Source: Megaustenia siamemsis (lineage: Eukaryota > Mollusca > Gastropoda > Stylommatophora > Ariophantidae). From it: a stretch of DNA of 64,000 nt. The position numbers and the translations under genes were made by a program. Positions 34,481 through 44,989 of the stretch are shown here, in pieces. The notes below the pieces were generated by a model, which saw only the letters and a program-made list of their open reading frames with translations, was not told the origin of the DNA and searched no databases. Each line of letters begins with the position of its first letter. Position 1 is the stretch's first letter. Location of the stretch: NCBI GenBank assembly GCA_032433765.1, contig JAVIAB010000160.1, forward strand, positions 39,367,917-39,431,916, given 5' to 3'.

Positions 34481-34829
34481 GAGCGTTCAGAACTGTCCTG
34501 CATGAAATAGCTACTAATTTCCAGCGAAATCGAAGAGCATAAATGATAGGTACCTCTGTACAGGCTTTAATCTATGGACTAAAAGAAAACACATAAATAT
34601 AGAACAGCGCCACCGAGATAGAACATAGCTTGAAATCTTATGGGGTCGTTGAATGATATACATTAATATTGTCAAAATCGATTAACTGTACTTGTGTATG
34701 CAGTATTGTCATATGATGTACTTGATTAATGACCTAGCTTTGTGTGGTGCACAGAAGTAACGCAAAACAATAAACGAACTTCAAGATATTGTACGCGGTG
34801 AGTTTCAGTTAGACTAGGTAAGAACCTTT
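34481..34829. other. Spacer, no feature seen
   Basis: Unique AT-rich sequence. Confidence 0.4.
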
Positions 34830-35090
34830 GTTCTCCCAACCTTTCTTCCTTTATTTCATCCATACAATTTACCACCTACTCGCCCTTCCTTTCTTCCTTC
34901 CTTCATTCCAACCTTCCTTCCTTCCTTCCTTCATTCCTTCCTTCATTCCTACCTTCCTTCCTTTTTTCCTTCCTTCCTCCCTTCCTTCCTACCATCCTTC
35001 CCGCATTTCCTTCCTTCCTTTCTTTCTTCCTTCTTTCCTTCCATCTTTATTTCCTTCATTCCTTCTTTTCTTTTCTCATCCCTCCCTCCA
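34830..35090. repeat. CCTT-rich microsatellite
   Basis: Imperfect (CTTC)n with interspersed ATTC, TACC and TTTT, open as a S/F/P-rich frame on + and K/E/G-rich on -. Confidence 0.93.
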
Positions 35091-35780
35091 ATCTTATCCC
35101 GTAATGTCTGTGAGACAAGATTGAATGCTACATGCAGCTTCCTCATTTCATCATTGTGACTACTCGCTATAAGCTGACAAATGCACATCCTCTCACTGAT
35201 TCCATGTGGCCCACTAACCTCTTATTGTCTTCCACCATTTATCTGGACTACATCATACATTCTATTTTTTTTTTATTTCACCACTTAAGAATTCGCTTCG
35301 ATGAGTCAATTTAACTAAATTAATTGATCCTCTCACGCATTATCCTCAAGCTCCGATACAGCTAGGTTTGCCATCTCGCCTAGAGCGAGATAACGAATCG
35401 CTAACAAAATCCAGATATCCTCTCAGAGTCGACAAACGCCTACTTTTGTCGATATAAAGGCGTTAATATAATCAAATTACGCCTAAACAAACAGAACTAG
35501 ATTCATTGGCGTTAACTAGAAGCGTTAATGGGAGGTAATCCAAATATTTATCTGATATCGCTGTTTATCCTATCTGTTATATCTGACTGTGTTTCTCATT
35601 TGTTTTTGCTAAATGCTATCCCAATTTGTTATTCCTACAATGTTTTAGCCACGTGTTTACGGATATATTTTTATGTAGCTTTACTTTACAAGTAATCTTC
35701 TCCAGCAACGTCCTTCTTACTCAAATATTCTTATGACTGGAATAATGTTCTATAATAACTCTTCTAATTCGAATAAGTCT
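35091..35780. other. Spacer, no gene recognised
   Basis: Unique AT-rich sequence. From about 35740 it grades into the 37-bp array. Confidence 0.4.
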
Positions 35781-35784
35781 AATA

Positions 35785-36108
35785 TTCTTCTGATTTATAA
35801 AGTATTTTTCTCATTGTGATATTCTTCTACTTTATAAAGTATTCTTCTCATTGTGATATTCTTCTACTTTATAAAGTATTTTTCTCATTGTGATATTCTT
35901 CTACTTTATAAAGTATTCTTCTCATTGTGTTATTTTTCTACTTTATAAAGTATTTTTTCTCATTGTGATATTCTACTTTATAAAGTATTCTTCTCATTGT
36001 GACATTCTTCTACTTTATAAAGTATTCTTCTCATTGTGATATTCTTCTACTTTATAAAGTATTCTTCTCATTGTGATATTCTTCTACTTTATAAAGTATT
36101 CTTCTCAT
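35785..36108. repeat. 37-bp minisatellite, interrupted
   Basis: About eight units of TTCTCATTGTGATATTCTTC plus TACTTTATAAAGTATTC. Split by RTE-B at 36109-36463; a remnant unit continues at 36464-36500. Confidence 0.95.
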
Positions 36109-36463
36109 GATGGGATTTCTCAGAAGAATGTTAAAAGTTCCCTGGACAGCTAAAAAGACCAATGAGGAAGTTCTCAAAGAGGCCAACACAAAAAGGGAGC
36201 TCTTAAAAAACATCAGAAAGAAGCAATCAACATTTTTCGGGCACATCATGAGAAGAGGAAAGTTGGAATACTTGGTTACAACTGGCAAAATAAAAGGAAA
36301 GAGAGATCGCGGGCGACAAAGAGAGAAAATACTGGATAGCTAGGTGTAATGGCATGGAAAACAGTCAACAACAGAACTGATACGATGCTCTGTAGATAGA
36401 AGATTGTGGAGGGACATGATCACCTACGCCAACCGGTATGGCACATGATGATGATGATGATGA
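36109..36463 (+). mobile_element. RTE family B, 5'-truncated insertion in the 37-bp array
   Basis: The + strand encodes GFLRRMLKVPWTAKKTNEEV, KKQSTFFGHIMRRGKLEYL and GKRDRGRQREKILDS before a stop. The tail GGCACATGATGATGATGATG closes the element. Direct repeat TTCTCAT lies at 36102-36108 and 36464-36470. Confidence 0.93.
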
Positions 36464-36500
36464 TTCTCATTGTGATATTCGTCTAATTCAAATATTTATC

Positions 36501-36786
36501 TCACTTCAGATTATCACACCCTAACAAGTTCTAGTTGTTGAAGTATTCTACTCACTAGACCGCGTTATGCTTCCTAGCTTGCTAAACACTCAAGTAGCAA
36601 CAACACTCATTCAAATTATAAACGTTCAAGAATAAAGATAGAGAACAAAAGATTACACTTGTAATCAATGAGTAAAGGGGACGTAACCTTAGAATACATA
36701 AAAAGGGGGAATTATCTTAGAACTTGCGTGGACAGGTAGCTAGGTTGTCCACAGTTCAATGACGTTTCTTGCAAATCATGACCGTG
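36501..36786. other. Spacer, no feature seen
   Basis: Unique sequence before the Penelope composite. Confidence 0.4.
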
Positions 36787-36799
36787 AGATCAAATGTTA

Positions 36800-37386
36800 G
36801 GAAAAATTAAAAAATAAAAAAAGGTATGTAAGAAGCTTTACGTGACAAGTGGACGACACAGACTAAACAACGTTTCGGCTCAATAGGCCTTCATCAGGAA
36901 CAAACAATAAAAACACACACACACAAATTAATAACGAAACAACCAAAACAAAAACAATCGAAATGTGTTAAAGAAAACAACAACAAAAAGTAAAACTATC
37001 CTGTCAAATCCAAAATAAAATCGTAACCAAGTGCGGCTGTCGTGAACGTCGAAAATCGTGCGAAAAAGTGCGTAAATGTAAACAGAACCAGATGAGTAAA
37101 CACAGGGGTCAGTGTGCAAACACAAAGGAGAAAGAATCGAATAGTAGTCTGACAGGTGTAAAAAGACGCTAAGAGTGAGATGTCTGAGAGTGGGGTACAG
37201 TAAAAATAAATGAGGGGTAAGAAGCACAGAAAAAAAAAAAATTTTTATAGAGGAGAAAACCGAAGTGTCTCATAAGGGACTAGAGGAGAAGAACTATAAA
37301 AAGTATGGCATAGTAAGTAGACCAAAGAACCCAAATATGTGTAGTAGAGAAGGCTATGCAAAAGGGAAGGAGCAAGCAAAAAGAAA
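36800..37386 (-). repeat. Downstream pseudo-LTR / 3' UTR of the minus-strand Penelope copy
   Basis: Starts at the element's 3' end (TTTTTTAATTTTTCC on -) and contains a hammerhead-like core at 36872-36897 and an ACAC run. Near-identical to 40393-40965, and inverted relative to 43130-43698. Confidence 0.92.
36872..36897 (-). ncRNA. Hammerhead-ribozyme-like core, copy 1
   Basis: On the minus strand: CTGATGA, an extra A, GGC, loop CTATTGA, GCC, GAAAC. These are the two conserved hammerhead strands CUGAUGA and GAAA separated by a short stem II of three pairs, with one bulged A. The candidate stem III after GAAAC (GTTGT) is only two pairs, as in the minimal motifs reported from Penelope-like elements. 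Stem I is not convincing by eye. Confidence 0.55.
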
Positions 37387-40100
37387 CTATGCGTATGAGT
37401 GTGATACATTCATACCTCTCGGGGTCAGCGAACCATACTGGACTATAAGGCGATTTTCCAAAGTATAGCGGCTGCGGTCGCCAGAGTGACAAAGGACAAT
37501 ACCAGTGACACGGATGTCGTCTTTGCCCTTGTGATCAGGGGAGTTGAAGTGGGAAGATACCGGAGTACCAGTATTTTGTTGGACATCACGTAGATGTTCA
37601 CAAAATCTTTCCGCTAATCTTCTTCCAGACTCACCAATATAGGTCATATGGCATCGTTGGCATATGATGGCATAAATGATGTTGCGGGACACACATGTGA
37701 AGCTATGCTTGATCTCGAACCGTCCATTAGGGAACAAAACCGAGTCAGCAGGGAGCACATAGGCACAGGTAATACAGTTTCGACCACAAGGGGCCGTACC
37801 GAAGTGTTGAGGGTGGGAGCAAGGGAGATGGCTCCTAACCAAAATATCTCTCAAATTCCTGTCGCGCTTAAAGGCGATCATCGGGGGATCACTAAAAAGT
37901 AGACGGGTAGTGGGATCAGAGAGGAGAATGGAACGGTAGCGGTTGAGTATCCTCACAGCAGCTAAGTTGTGGGGATGATATGTGAGGGTGAGTATAGTTC
38001 TCTCAGAAGGGGGGCGGTTGGAAGGGGTGAGTGCCTCGGGAAGGGAGATAAGGAGGACCCGCTGGAGGGCAGACTGGAGGATCGAGTCTGGATAAAGCCG
38101 GCGGCTGAAGAAACCTAACATGAGGTGAGCCTGTAGGAGGAAATCTTGGTCATCCTGGCAGATGCGACGGAGACGCAATAACTGAGAGAACGGAATAGAA
38201 TCACGACAAGAAGGTGAATGGGATGAAGTGTAGAGAAGATAGCAATGGGCGTCTGTGGGTTTATAGAAAATCGAAGTATGGAGGCCAGAAGTACCCAAAG
38301 AAACGATAAGATCTAGGAAGGTGACAGAGGAAGTGGATGTACAAGATGTGAACTTGATAGCTTTGTGATAGCCACTAATGTGGTCGATAAACCTGGAGAG
38401 GTCATCCTCAGGTAGATCGGTAAGTCCGAAGCAGTCATCAATGTACCGAAGGTATATGATGGGAAGGGGACCTTGATATGAATTGAGAAATTGGTACTCA
38501 AGGTAGCCCATAAACAGGCAAGCATAGCTAGGGCCCATCTTGGTGCCCATGGCTACTCCACTAACCTGATCATAGAAGTCACCATTGAACTCAAAGGTAT
38601 TGAGGTTGAGTACAAGCTCAGTAAGGCGGAGAAGAGTGGCAGTATCCACAGAGGGGTGTTGTCTCTGGTCAAGAAAGAAACGTAGAGCTAAGAGGCCGTC
38701 GGAGTGAGGAATAGAGGTGTAGAGGGAGCAAACATCAAGGGTAAAAAGTCGGTATGAGCGACCATGGGAGAGAGAGATAGAAGAGAAGATATTAAGTGCA
38801 TGGTTAGTGTCCTTGACATATGAAGGAAGACTGGCAACCATGGGCTGGAAGACACTGTCTAGATAGTCAGATATGTGTTCAGTCGGGCATGCACACGCAG
38901 ACACGATGGGGCGTCCTGGATAGTCGATTTTGTGAATTTTGGGGAGCATATAGAAAGATGGTTTCCCAAGACCACTATTCGGGATAATAAGGCGAGACGC
39001 GCTAGGGGGAAGGAGGTGGTCACGGATCAGTTCTTTGATGGTAGATTGGACCTGTTTATTGTGGGGGACAGTAGCGTCATCAGGACGGGGTTTATAAAAC
39101 GTGGTATTGGATAGTTGTTTGTTGCCCTCTGAAATGTATAAGTCTCTGCGCCAAACTACCACCGCTCCCCTTTATCGGCCGGTTTGATGACAATGTCTTC
39201 TCGGCGGCGGAGATTAGAGAGGGCTCGAAGCTCAGAGGGAGATAAATTAGAGCGGTGAAGTTTTCTAGGGCACAGTTGTAGTATCTCACGTGAGGTGACA
39301 TTAATGTAGTGATCCAAGGCCTGGGATGCGCCGGGTTGAGGGGTCCAATCCGATTTACGGGAGTGGAAGCGGGAAAACTCGTCTACAGGGGTAGATAAGG
39401 TGGAAGTTGCAGTAGTGCCAGAGTAATGGAGCTTCAAGCGCATACGTCTATGGAAATCATGGACATCCTTACAAAGATTATAATGGTCACTAAAGGGACG
39501 AAGGGGGATAAATTTTAAACCTTTAGAGAGAACAGACCTCTCATTATGTGAGAGATGGAGGTCGGGGGGTATACAAAAAACTAAAGAGTCGGTAGCTGAC
39601 GTAGCAGGTATAGAGGAAGGTGGGGCGGGGCGGAGGAAGGAGATCTTCTTCTTGTGCTGGGAGGACATAAAAATATAGAGTTGCCTATTAAAGTCGTGGA
39701 TGATCTGTCGGATAAAATGGTCTGAGCCGGTCATTAAACACCTGAGTCTCGACACCAGCAATAGACGCTGAGTGCGCAGGTGGGAGACCAACCTGGTGTA
39801 GTTGGCTAGAACGAGCCTCATACGATGGAAACCAAGGCGTCTTTCAATACTATCAAATCGCCTAATTTCACTAAGGTTGGGCTGGTGGACAAAGGGGGTG
39901 AATTTAGACCGGAACCCAAAAGGGAGAATCTTAAATCGTATACAATTTTGGAGGAAATTAACGTGGCAACTAAATCTGGTAAGCTTATAAGTAGTAAAGG
40001 CGAGTTCCGTGGATATAGAAGAGATGTCTGTAGGTAAATACTGGAAGGCTAAAAGAGTACCTCGGCGTATGGAGTTCGAAAACTGTTTAAGTGTGGGCAT
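37387..40100 (-). pseudogene. Penelope-like RT with GIY-YIG endonuclease, one frameshift
   Basis: A protein of about 900 residues starting at an ATG at 40100. The N-terminal segment (40100-39156) leads to ADKG, where one base is missing from a G run (39167-39170 on +; the + copy has five Gs at 41333-41337). The second segment continues from VVWRRDLYISEGN through the palm: SFYMLPKIHK, FTLDVCSLYTSIP, GVAMGTKMGPSYACLFM, and the catalytic YLRYIDDCFG. A Cys-rich CGRNCITC linker follows, then the endonuclease IIYAIIC.RC.MTYIGESGRRLAERFCEH. YIDD RT plus C-terminal GIY-YIG defines endonuclease-bearing Penelope-like elements. The enzyme would copy RNA and nick target DNA in the nucleus. Apart from the single-base gap the frame is intact, so it is recently active or affected by a sequence error. 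Confidence 0.95.
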
Positions 40101-40344
40101 GCTGTCAGAGAAAGGAACAAGTGAAAGGACTAAGCTAACACAGGCAAAAAAGAACTAAAACTAAAATAAGGTATGAGTGATGATGGTGATCACAACAATG
40201 ATAACAACGTAATAGGTGGCAAACGTACAAAAACTAAAGGATGATCAAAATGGCAGTCAAGTAAAAGGATAAAACTAAGATATAAATACTAAAGTAAACA
40301 CTAAGGACGAAATACAAACATTAAGTAGCAGCTGTATTGTACTA
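40101..40344 (-). other. 5' leader of the Penelope-like element
   Basis: Lies between the upstream pseudo-LTR and the ATG at 40100. AT-rich, with no open frame. Probably the transcribed leader (inference). Confidence 0.6.
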
Positions 40345-40965
40345 GTAAAGGGTTAAGGCATAAAAATGCGAAGCTGCAGTAAAGCTGAATATGAGGAAAA
40401 ATTAAAAAATAAAAAAAGGTATGTAAGAAGCTTTACGTGACAAGTGGACGACACAGACTAAACAACGTTTCGGCTCAATAGGCCTTCATCAGGAACAAAC
40501 AATAAAAACACACACACACAAATTAATAACGAAACAACCAAAACAAAAACAATCGAAATGTGTTAAAGAAAACAACAACAAAAAGTAAAACTATCCTGTC
40601 AAATCCAAAATAAAATCGTAACCAAGTGCGGCTGTCGTGAACGTCGAAAATCGTGCGAAAAAGTGCGTAAATGTAAACAGAACCAGATGAGTAAACACAG
40701 GGGTCAGTGTGCAAACACAAAGGAGAAAGAATCGAATAGTAGTCTGACAGGTGTAAAAAGACGCTAAGAGTGAGATGTCTGAGAGTGGGGTACAGTAAAA
40801 ATAAATGAGGGGTAAGAAGCACAGAAAAAAAAAAATTTTATAGAGGAGAAGACCGAAGTGTCTCATAAGGGACTAGAGGAGAAGAACTATAAAAAGTATG
40901 GCATAGTAAGTAGACCAAAGAACCCAAATATGTGTAGTAGAGAAGGCTATGCAAAAGGGAAGGAG
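40345..40965 (-). repeat. Upstream pseudo-LTR of the minus-strand Penelope copy
   Basis: 621 bp that repeat the 3' end of the element (inverse of 43130-43751), including the extra terminal block AGTAAAGGGTTAAGGCATAA missing from the 36800 end. It ends at the head-to-head junction with the inverted copy. Confidence 0.92.
40467..40492 (-). ncRNA. Hammerhead-ribozyme-like core, copy 2
   Basis: Same core as at 36872-36897 with no change in the CTGATGA, stem II or GAAAC positions. It lies in the upstream pseudo-LTR, where self-cleavage would set the 5' end of the transcript (inference from other Penelope-like elements). Confidence 0.55.
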
Positions 40966-43092
40966 GTCTGTTCTCTCTAAAGGTTTAAAATTTATCCCCC
41001 TTCGTCCCTTTAGTGACCATTATAATCTTTGTAAGGATGTCCATGATTTCCATAGACGTATGCGCTTGAAGCTCCATTACTCTGGCACTACTGCAACTTC
41101 CACCTTATCTACCCCTGTAGACGAGTTTTCCCGCTTCCACTCCCGTAAATCGGATTGGACCCCTCAACCCGGCGCATCCCAGGCCTTGGATCACTACATT
41201 AATGTCACCTCACGTGAGATACTACAACTGTGCCCTAGAAAACTTCACCGCTCTAATTTATCTCCCTCTGAGCTTCGAGCCCTCTCTAATCTCCGCCGCC
41301 GAGAAGACATTGTCATCAAACCGGCCGATAAAGGGGGAGCGGTGGTAGTTTGGCGCAGAGACTTATACATTTCAGAGGGCAACAAACAACTATCCAATAC
41401 CACGTTTTATAAACCCCGTCCTGATGACGCTACTGTCCCCCACAATAAACAGGTCCAATCTACCATCAAAGAACTGATCCGTGACCACCTCCTTCCCCTA
41501 GCGCGTCTCGCCTTATTATCCCGAATAGTGGTCTTGGGAAACCATCTTTCTATATGCTCCCCAAAATTCACAAAATCGACTATCCAGGACGCCCCATCGT
41601 GTCTGCGTGTGCATGCCCGACTGAACACATATCTGACTATCTAGACAGTGTCTTCCAGCCCATGGTTGCCAGTCTTCCTTCATATGTCAAGGACACTAAC
41701 CATGCACTTAATATCTTCTCTTCTATCTCTCTCTCCCATGGTCGCTCATACCGACTTTTTACCCTTGATGTTTGCTCCCTCTACACCTCTATTCCTCACT
41801 CCGACGGCCTCTTAGCTCTACGTTTCTTTCTTGACCAGAGACAACACCCCTCTGTGGATACTGCCACTCTTCTCCGCCTTACTGAGCTTGTACTCAACCT
41901 CAATACCTTTGAGTTCAATGGTGACTTCTATGATCAGGTTAGTGGAGTAGCCATGGGCACCAAGATGGGCCCTAGCTATGCTTGCCTGTTTATGGGCTAC
42001 CTTGAGTACCAATTTCTCAATTCATATCAAGGTCCCCTTCCCATCATATACCTTCGGTACATTGATGACTGCTTCGGACTTACCGATCTACCTGAGGATG
42101 ACCTCTCCAGGTTTATCGACCACATTGGTGGCTATCACAAAGCTATCAAGTTCACATCTTGTACATCCACTTCCTCTGTCACCTTCCTAGATCTTATCGT
42201 TTCTTTGGGTACTTCTGGCCTCCATACTTCGATTTTCTATAAACCCACAGACGCCCATTGCTATCTTCTCTACACTTCATCCCATTCACCTTCTTGTCGT
42301 GATTCTATTCCGTTCTCTCAGTTATTGCGTCTCCGTCGCATCTGCCAGGATGACCAAGATTTCCTCCTACAGGCTCACCTCATGTTAGGTTTCTTCAGCC
42401 GCCGGCTTTATCCAGACTCGATCCTCCAGTCTGCCCTCCAGCGGGTCCTCCTTATCTCCCGTACCGAGGCACTCACCCCTTCCAACCGCCCCCCTTCTGA
42501 GAGAACTATACTCACCCTCACATATCATCCCCACAACTTAGCTGCTGTGAGGATACTCAACCGCTACCGTTCCATTCTCCTCTCTGATCCCACTACCCGT
42601 CTACTTTTTAGTGATCCCCCGATGATCGCCTTTAAGCGCGACAGGAATTTGAGAGATATTTTGGTTAGGAGCCATCTCCCTTGCTCCCACCCTCAACACT
42701 TCGGTACGGCCCCTTGTGGTCGAAACTGTATTACCTGTGCCTATGTGCTCCCTGCTGACTCGGTTTTGTTCCCTAATGGACGGTTCGAGATCAAGCATAG
42801 CTTCACATGTGTGTCCCGCAACATCATTTATGCCATCATATGCCAACGATGCCATATGACCTATATTGGTGAGTCTGGAAGAAGATTAGCGGAAAGATTT
42901 TGTGAACATCTACGTGATGTCCAACAAAATACTGGTACTCCGGTATCTTCCCACTTCAACTCCCCTGATCACAAGGGCAAAGACGACATCCGTGTCACTG
43001 GTATTGTCCTTTGTCACTCTGGCGACCGCAGCCGCTATACTTTGGAAAATCGCCTTATAGTCCAGTATGGTTCGCTGACCCGAGAGGTATGA
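40966..43092 (+). pseudogene. Penelope-like RT with GIY-YIG endonuclease, 5'-truncated inverted copy
   Basis: Begins in the N-terminal part at RSVLSKGLKFIPLRPF, about 185 codons into the protein, directly after the junction. It is intact through ADKGGAVVVWRRD. A base is missing from a C run at 41495-41498 (five at the matching place, 39005-39009), shifting the frame just before the LPKIHK motif. The second frame, from 41554, carries GVAMGTKMGPSYACLFM, YLRYIDDCFG (42055-42069) and YIGESGRRLAERFCEH (from 42862). A third run difference at 43079-43081 (three Cs against four) replaces the normal C-terminus by a three-residue ending. Otherwise only a few residues differ from the minus copy. Confidence 0.95.
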
Positions 43093-43129
43093 ATGTATCA
43101 CACTCATACGCATAGTTTCTTTTTGCTTG

Positions 43130-43751
43130 CTCCTTCCCTTTTGCATAGCCTTCTCTACTACACATATTTGGGTTCTTTGGTCTACTTACTATGCCATACT
43201 TTTTATAGTTCTTCTCCTCTAGTCCCTTATGAGACACTTCGGTTTTCTCCTCTATAAAAAATTTTTTTTTCTGTGCTTCTTACCCCTCATTTATTTTTAC
43301 TGTACCCCACTCTCAGACATCTCACTCTTAGCGTCTTTTTACACCTGTCAGACTACTATTCGATTCTTTCTCCTTTGTGTTTGCACACTGACCCCTGTGT
43401 TTACTCATCTGGTTCTGTTTACATTTACGCACTTTTTCGCACGATTTTCGACGTTCACGACAGCCGCACTTGGTTACGATTTTATTTTGGATTTGACAGG
43501 ATAGTTTTACTTTTTGTTGTTGTTTTCTTTAACACATTTCGATTGTTTTTGTTTTGGTTGTTTCGTTATTAATTTGTGTGTGTGTGTTTTTATTGTTTGT
43601 TCCTGATGAAGGCCTATTGAGCCGAAACGTTGTTTAGTCTGTGTCGTCCACTTGTCACGTAAAGCTTCTTACATACCTTTTTTTATTTTTTAATTTTTCC
43701 TCATATTCAGCTTTACTGCAGCTTCGCATTTTTATGCCTTAACCCTTTACT
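43130..43751 (+). repeat. 3' pseudo-LTR of the plus-strand Penelope copy
   Basis: 622 bp, inverse of 40345-40965. Ends ...CAGCTTTACTGCAGCTTCGC, ATTTTTATGCCTTAACCC, TTTACT immediately before the target-site duplication. Confidence 0.92.
43603..43628 (+). ncRNA. Hammerhead-ribozyme-like core, copy 3
   Basis: CTGATGA at 43603-43609, stem II GGC/GCC around CTATTGA, GAAAC at 43624-43628. Identical core to the other two. The same motif, degraded, is found at 6251-6276 and 6571-6590. Confidence 0.55.
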
Positions 43752-43776
43752 AGATCAAATGTTAAACCGAATTGAT

Positions 43777-44143
43777 ATTGTTTTGGAGGCGAAGGCGCGC
43801 CTCACAGCACCAGAGCTGGAAGTTGTCAGCGACCCACAGCTGATGGTTTGCGCCAGGATCGGTGAACCAGAACTATCCAGACCCTGCTCCACCTCTCCGT
43901 GGTGCTTATAGTAACAGACTAACCTGTCTAGTCTGGCCAAGCGAGTAGGGATCGAAGAGGGAAGACAACCCGGTACTCAAAAATGTCATGCTGAAGTCGG
44001 ATGTGTTGGGCCGAAAGGCGCAAATATCACAGTTATACTGTAAACCACAACACAACGCAGACACGCCCACTTAGCGTCCTTTTAAGGGCGGATGATGAAG
44101 AGGTACACTCCTTTAGTCATCGGGCGAACACAAACAAGCAAGC
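43777..44143 (+). mobile_element. SINE-C copy next to the Penelope composite
   Basis: GAGGCGAAGGCGCGCC, CAGCACCAGAGCTGGAAG, TAACCTGTCTAGTCTGGCCA, GTCGGATGTGTTGGGCCGAA, CACTTAGCGTCCTTTTAAGG, then TTTAGTCATCGGGCGAAC. An imperfect 13-bp flank AAACCGA(A/G)TTGAT (43764-43776, 44144-44156) may be its duplication. It landed within bases of the Penelope target-site duplication. Confidence 0.8.
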
Positions 44144-44156
44144 AAACCGAGTTGAT

Positions 44157-44395
44157 TTGTGGGAGATTCGGAGAAGCGCGCAAGACATCGAAGCAGATAG
44201 ACTTAGCATATATTGAGAAGAAACAACAGCGAGACAATGCCAGCATCCGGTATGAAGACGACATCTAGAAGTAGATTGAATTTAGATAGATATTTTAGCC
44301 TGTAGACTTCTTGTCACATAAGATCCCAAGGTATGTACAGTTAGGACTGTTTGATAATGTAGAGAAACTGGCATCTAACAACACAATCTTCATCT
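44157..44395. other. Spacer, no feature seen
   Basis: Short unique stretch between SINE-C and a LINE tail. Confidence 0.4.
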
Positions 44396-44784
44396 CAATA
44401 TTGTACTATCAATTCCAGTACTGGATGCAAGAACAATAAGGAAAAAACCTCTACTGAGAATAAATGTGTTAGACGAATTGACAGGAAACAGCCTGAGAGA
44501 TAAGAACAGAAATAAAGAACTGAGAACAAAGCTAGGAATAATTCCCGCTATAAAATGCATAAAGAAACAACAGATACACGTAGGTTGGCTACGTGACAAG
44601 GCAGTAATTTCAAAACAAAACATACTGAGCCTTTAATAAATGTTGCGAGAACACCAGACCTAAGTGTCGGGCACGAAAAAGATGGATCGACGGAATATTA
44701 TAATGACTAGGAAACATAACAGAGGCAGAGGCGAATGGAGAGCAAAAGACCACAAATTATATTTTCCCTCAACGCTGAAAGGAA
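44396..44784 (+). pseudogene. LINE C-terminal tail, family C (with 50885-51300)
   Basis: Collinear with the minus-strand sequence at 50885-51300: LDARTIRK-like start, RRIDRKQPERDK / LTGNSLRDKNRN, KLGIIPAIKCIKKQQI, then ARKRWIDGIL and the end phrase CTCAACGCTGAAAGG. Frame changes are frequent, so it is a decayed copy. Its 3' end runs straight into the (AAGG)n tract. Confidence 0.75.
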
Positions 44785-44897
44785 GAAGGAAGGGAAGGAA
44801 GGAAGGAAGGAAGGAAGGAAGGAAGGAAGGAAGGAAGGAAGGAAGGAAGGAAGGAAGGAAGGAAGGAAGGAAGGAAGGAAGGAAGGAAGGAAGGAAA
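44785..44897. repeat. (AAGG)n microsatellite, about 27 units
   Basis: Nearly perfect tetranucleotide tract that begins at the LINE 3' end. Both strands are open by chance. Confidence 0.97.
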
Positions 44898-44989
44898 AGA
44901 TAATGTAGAGATTGTTGATCTACCTTGGACAGAACCTAGAGTTTCTAACAGTGAAGTTAGGTGGAACGTAATACTTATTCCTTGGAGTG

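Larger units (their letters stand above)
36800..43751. mobile_element. Composite Penelope-like element: full copy plus inverted truncated copy
   Basis: A perfect 13-bp duplication AGATCAAATGTTA (36787-36799 and 43752-43764) flanks the whole unit. On the minus strand the order from 40965 is: upstream pseudo-LTR (40965-40345), 5' leader (40344-40101), protein frame (40100-37387), downstream pseudo-LTR (to 36800). Joined head to head at 40963-40966, with 3 bp (GAG) shared by both sides, is a second copy in + orientation, truncated at its 5' end and running to 43751. This is the architecture known for Penelope of Drosophila: direct pseudo-LTRs plus an inverted 5'-truncated copy. The left end lacks about 54 bp that are present at the right end and at the internal pseudo-LTR, similar in kind to the terminal extension known for Penelope. 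Near-identity of the copies implies a young insertion. Confidence 0.93.

Noticed and set aside
37648..39114. Plus-strand frames opposite the Penelope coding region
   Set aside because: Antisense shadows of the RT frame, repeated identically opposite the inverted copy.
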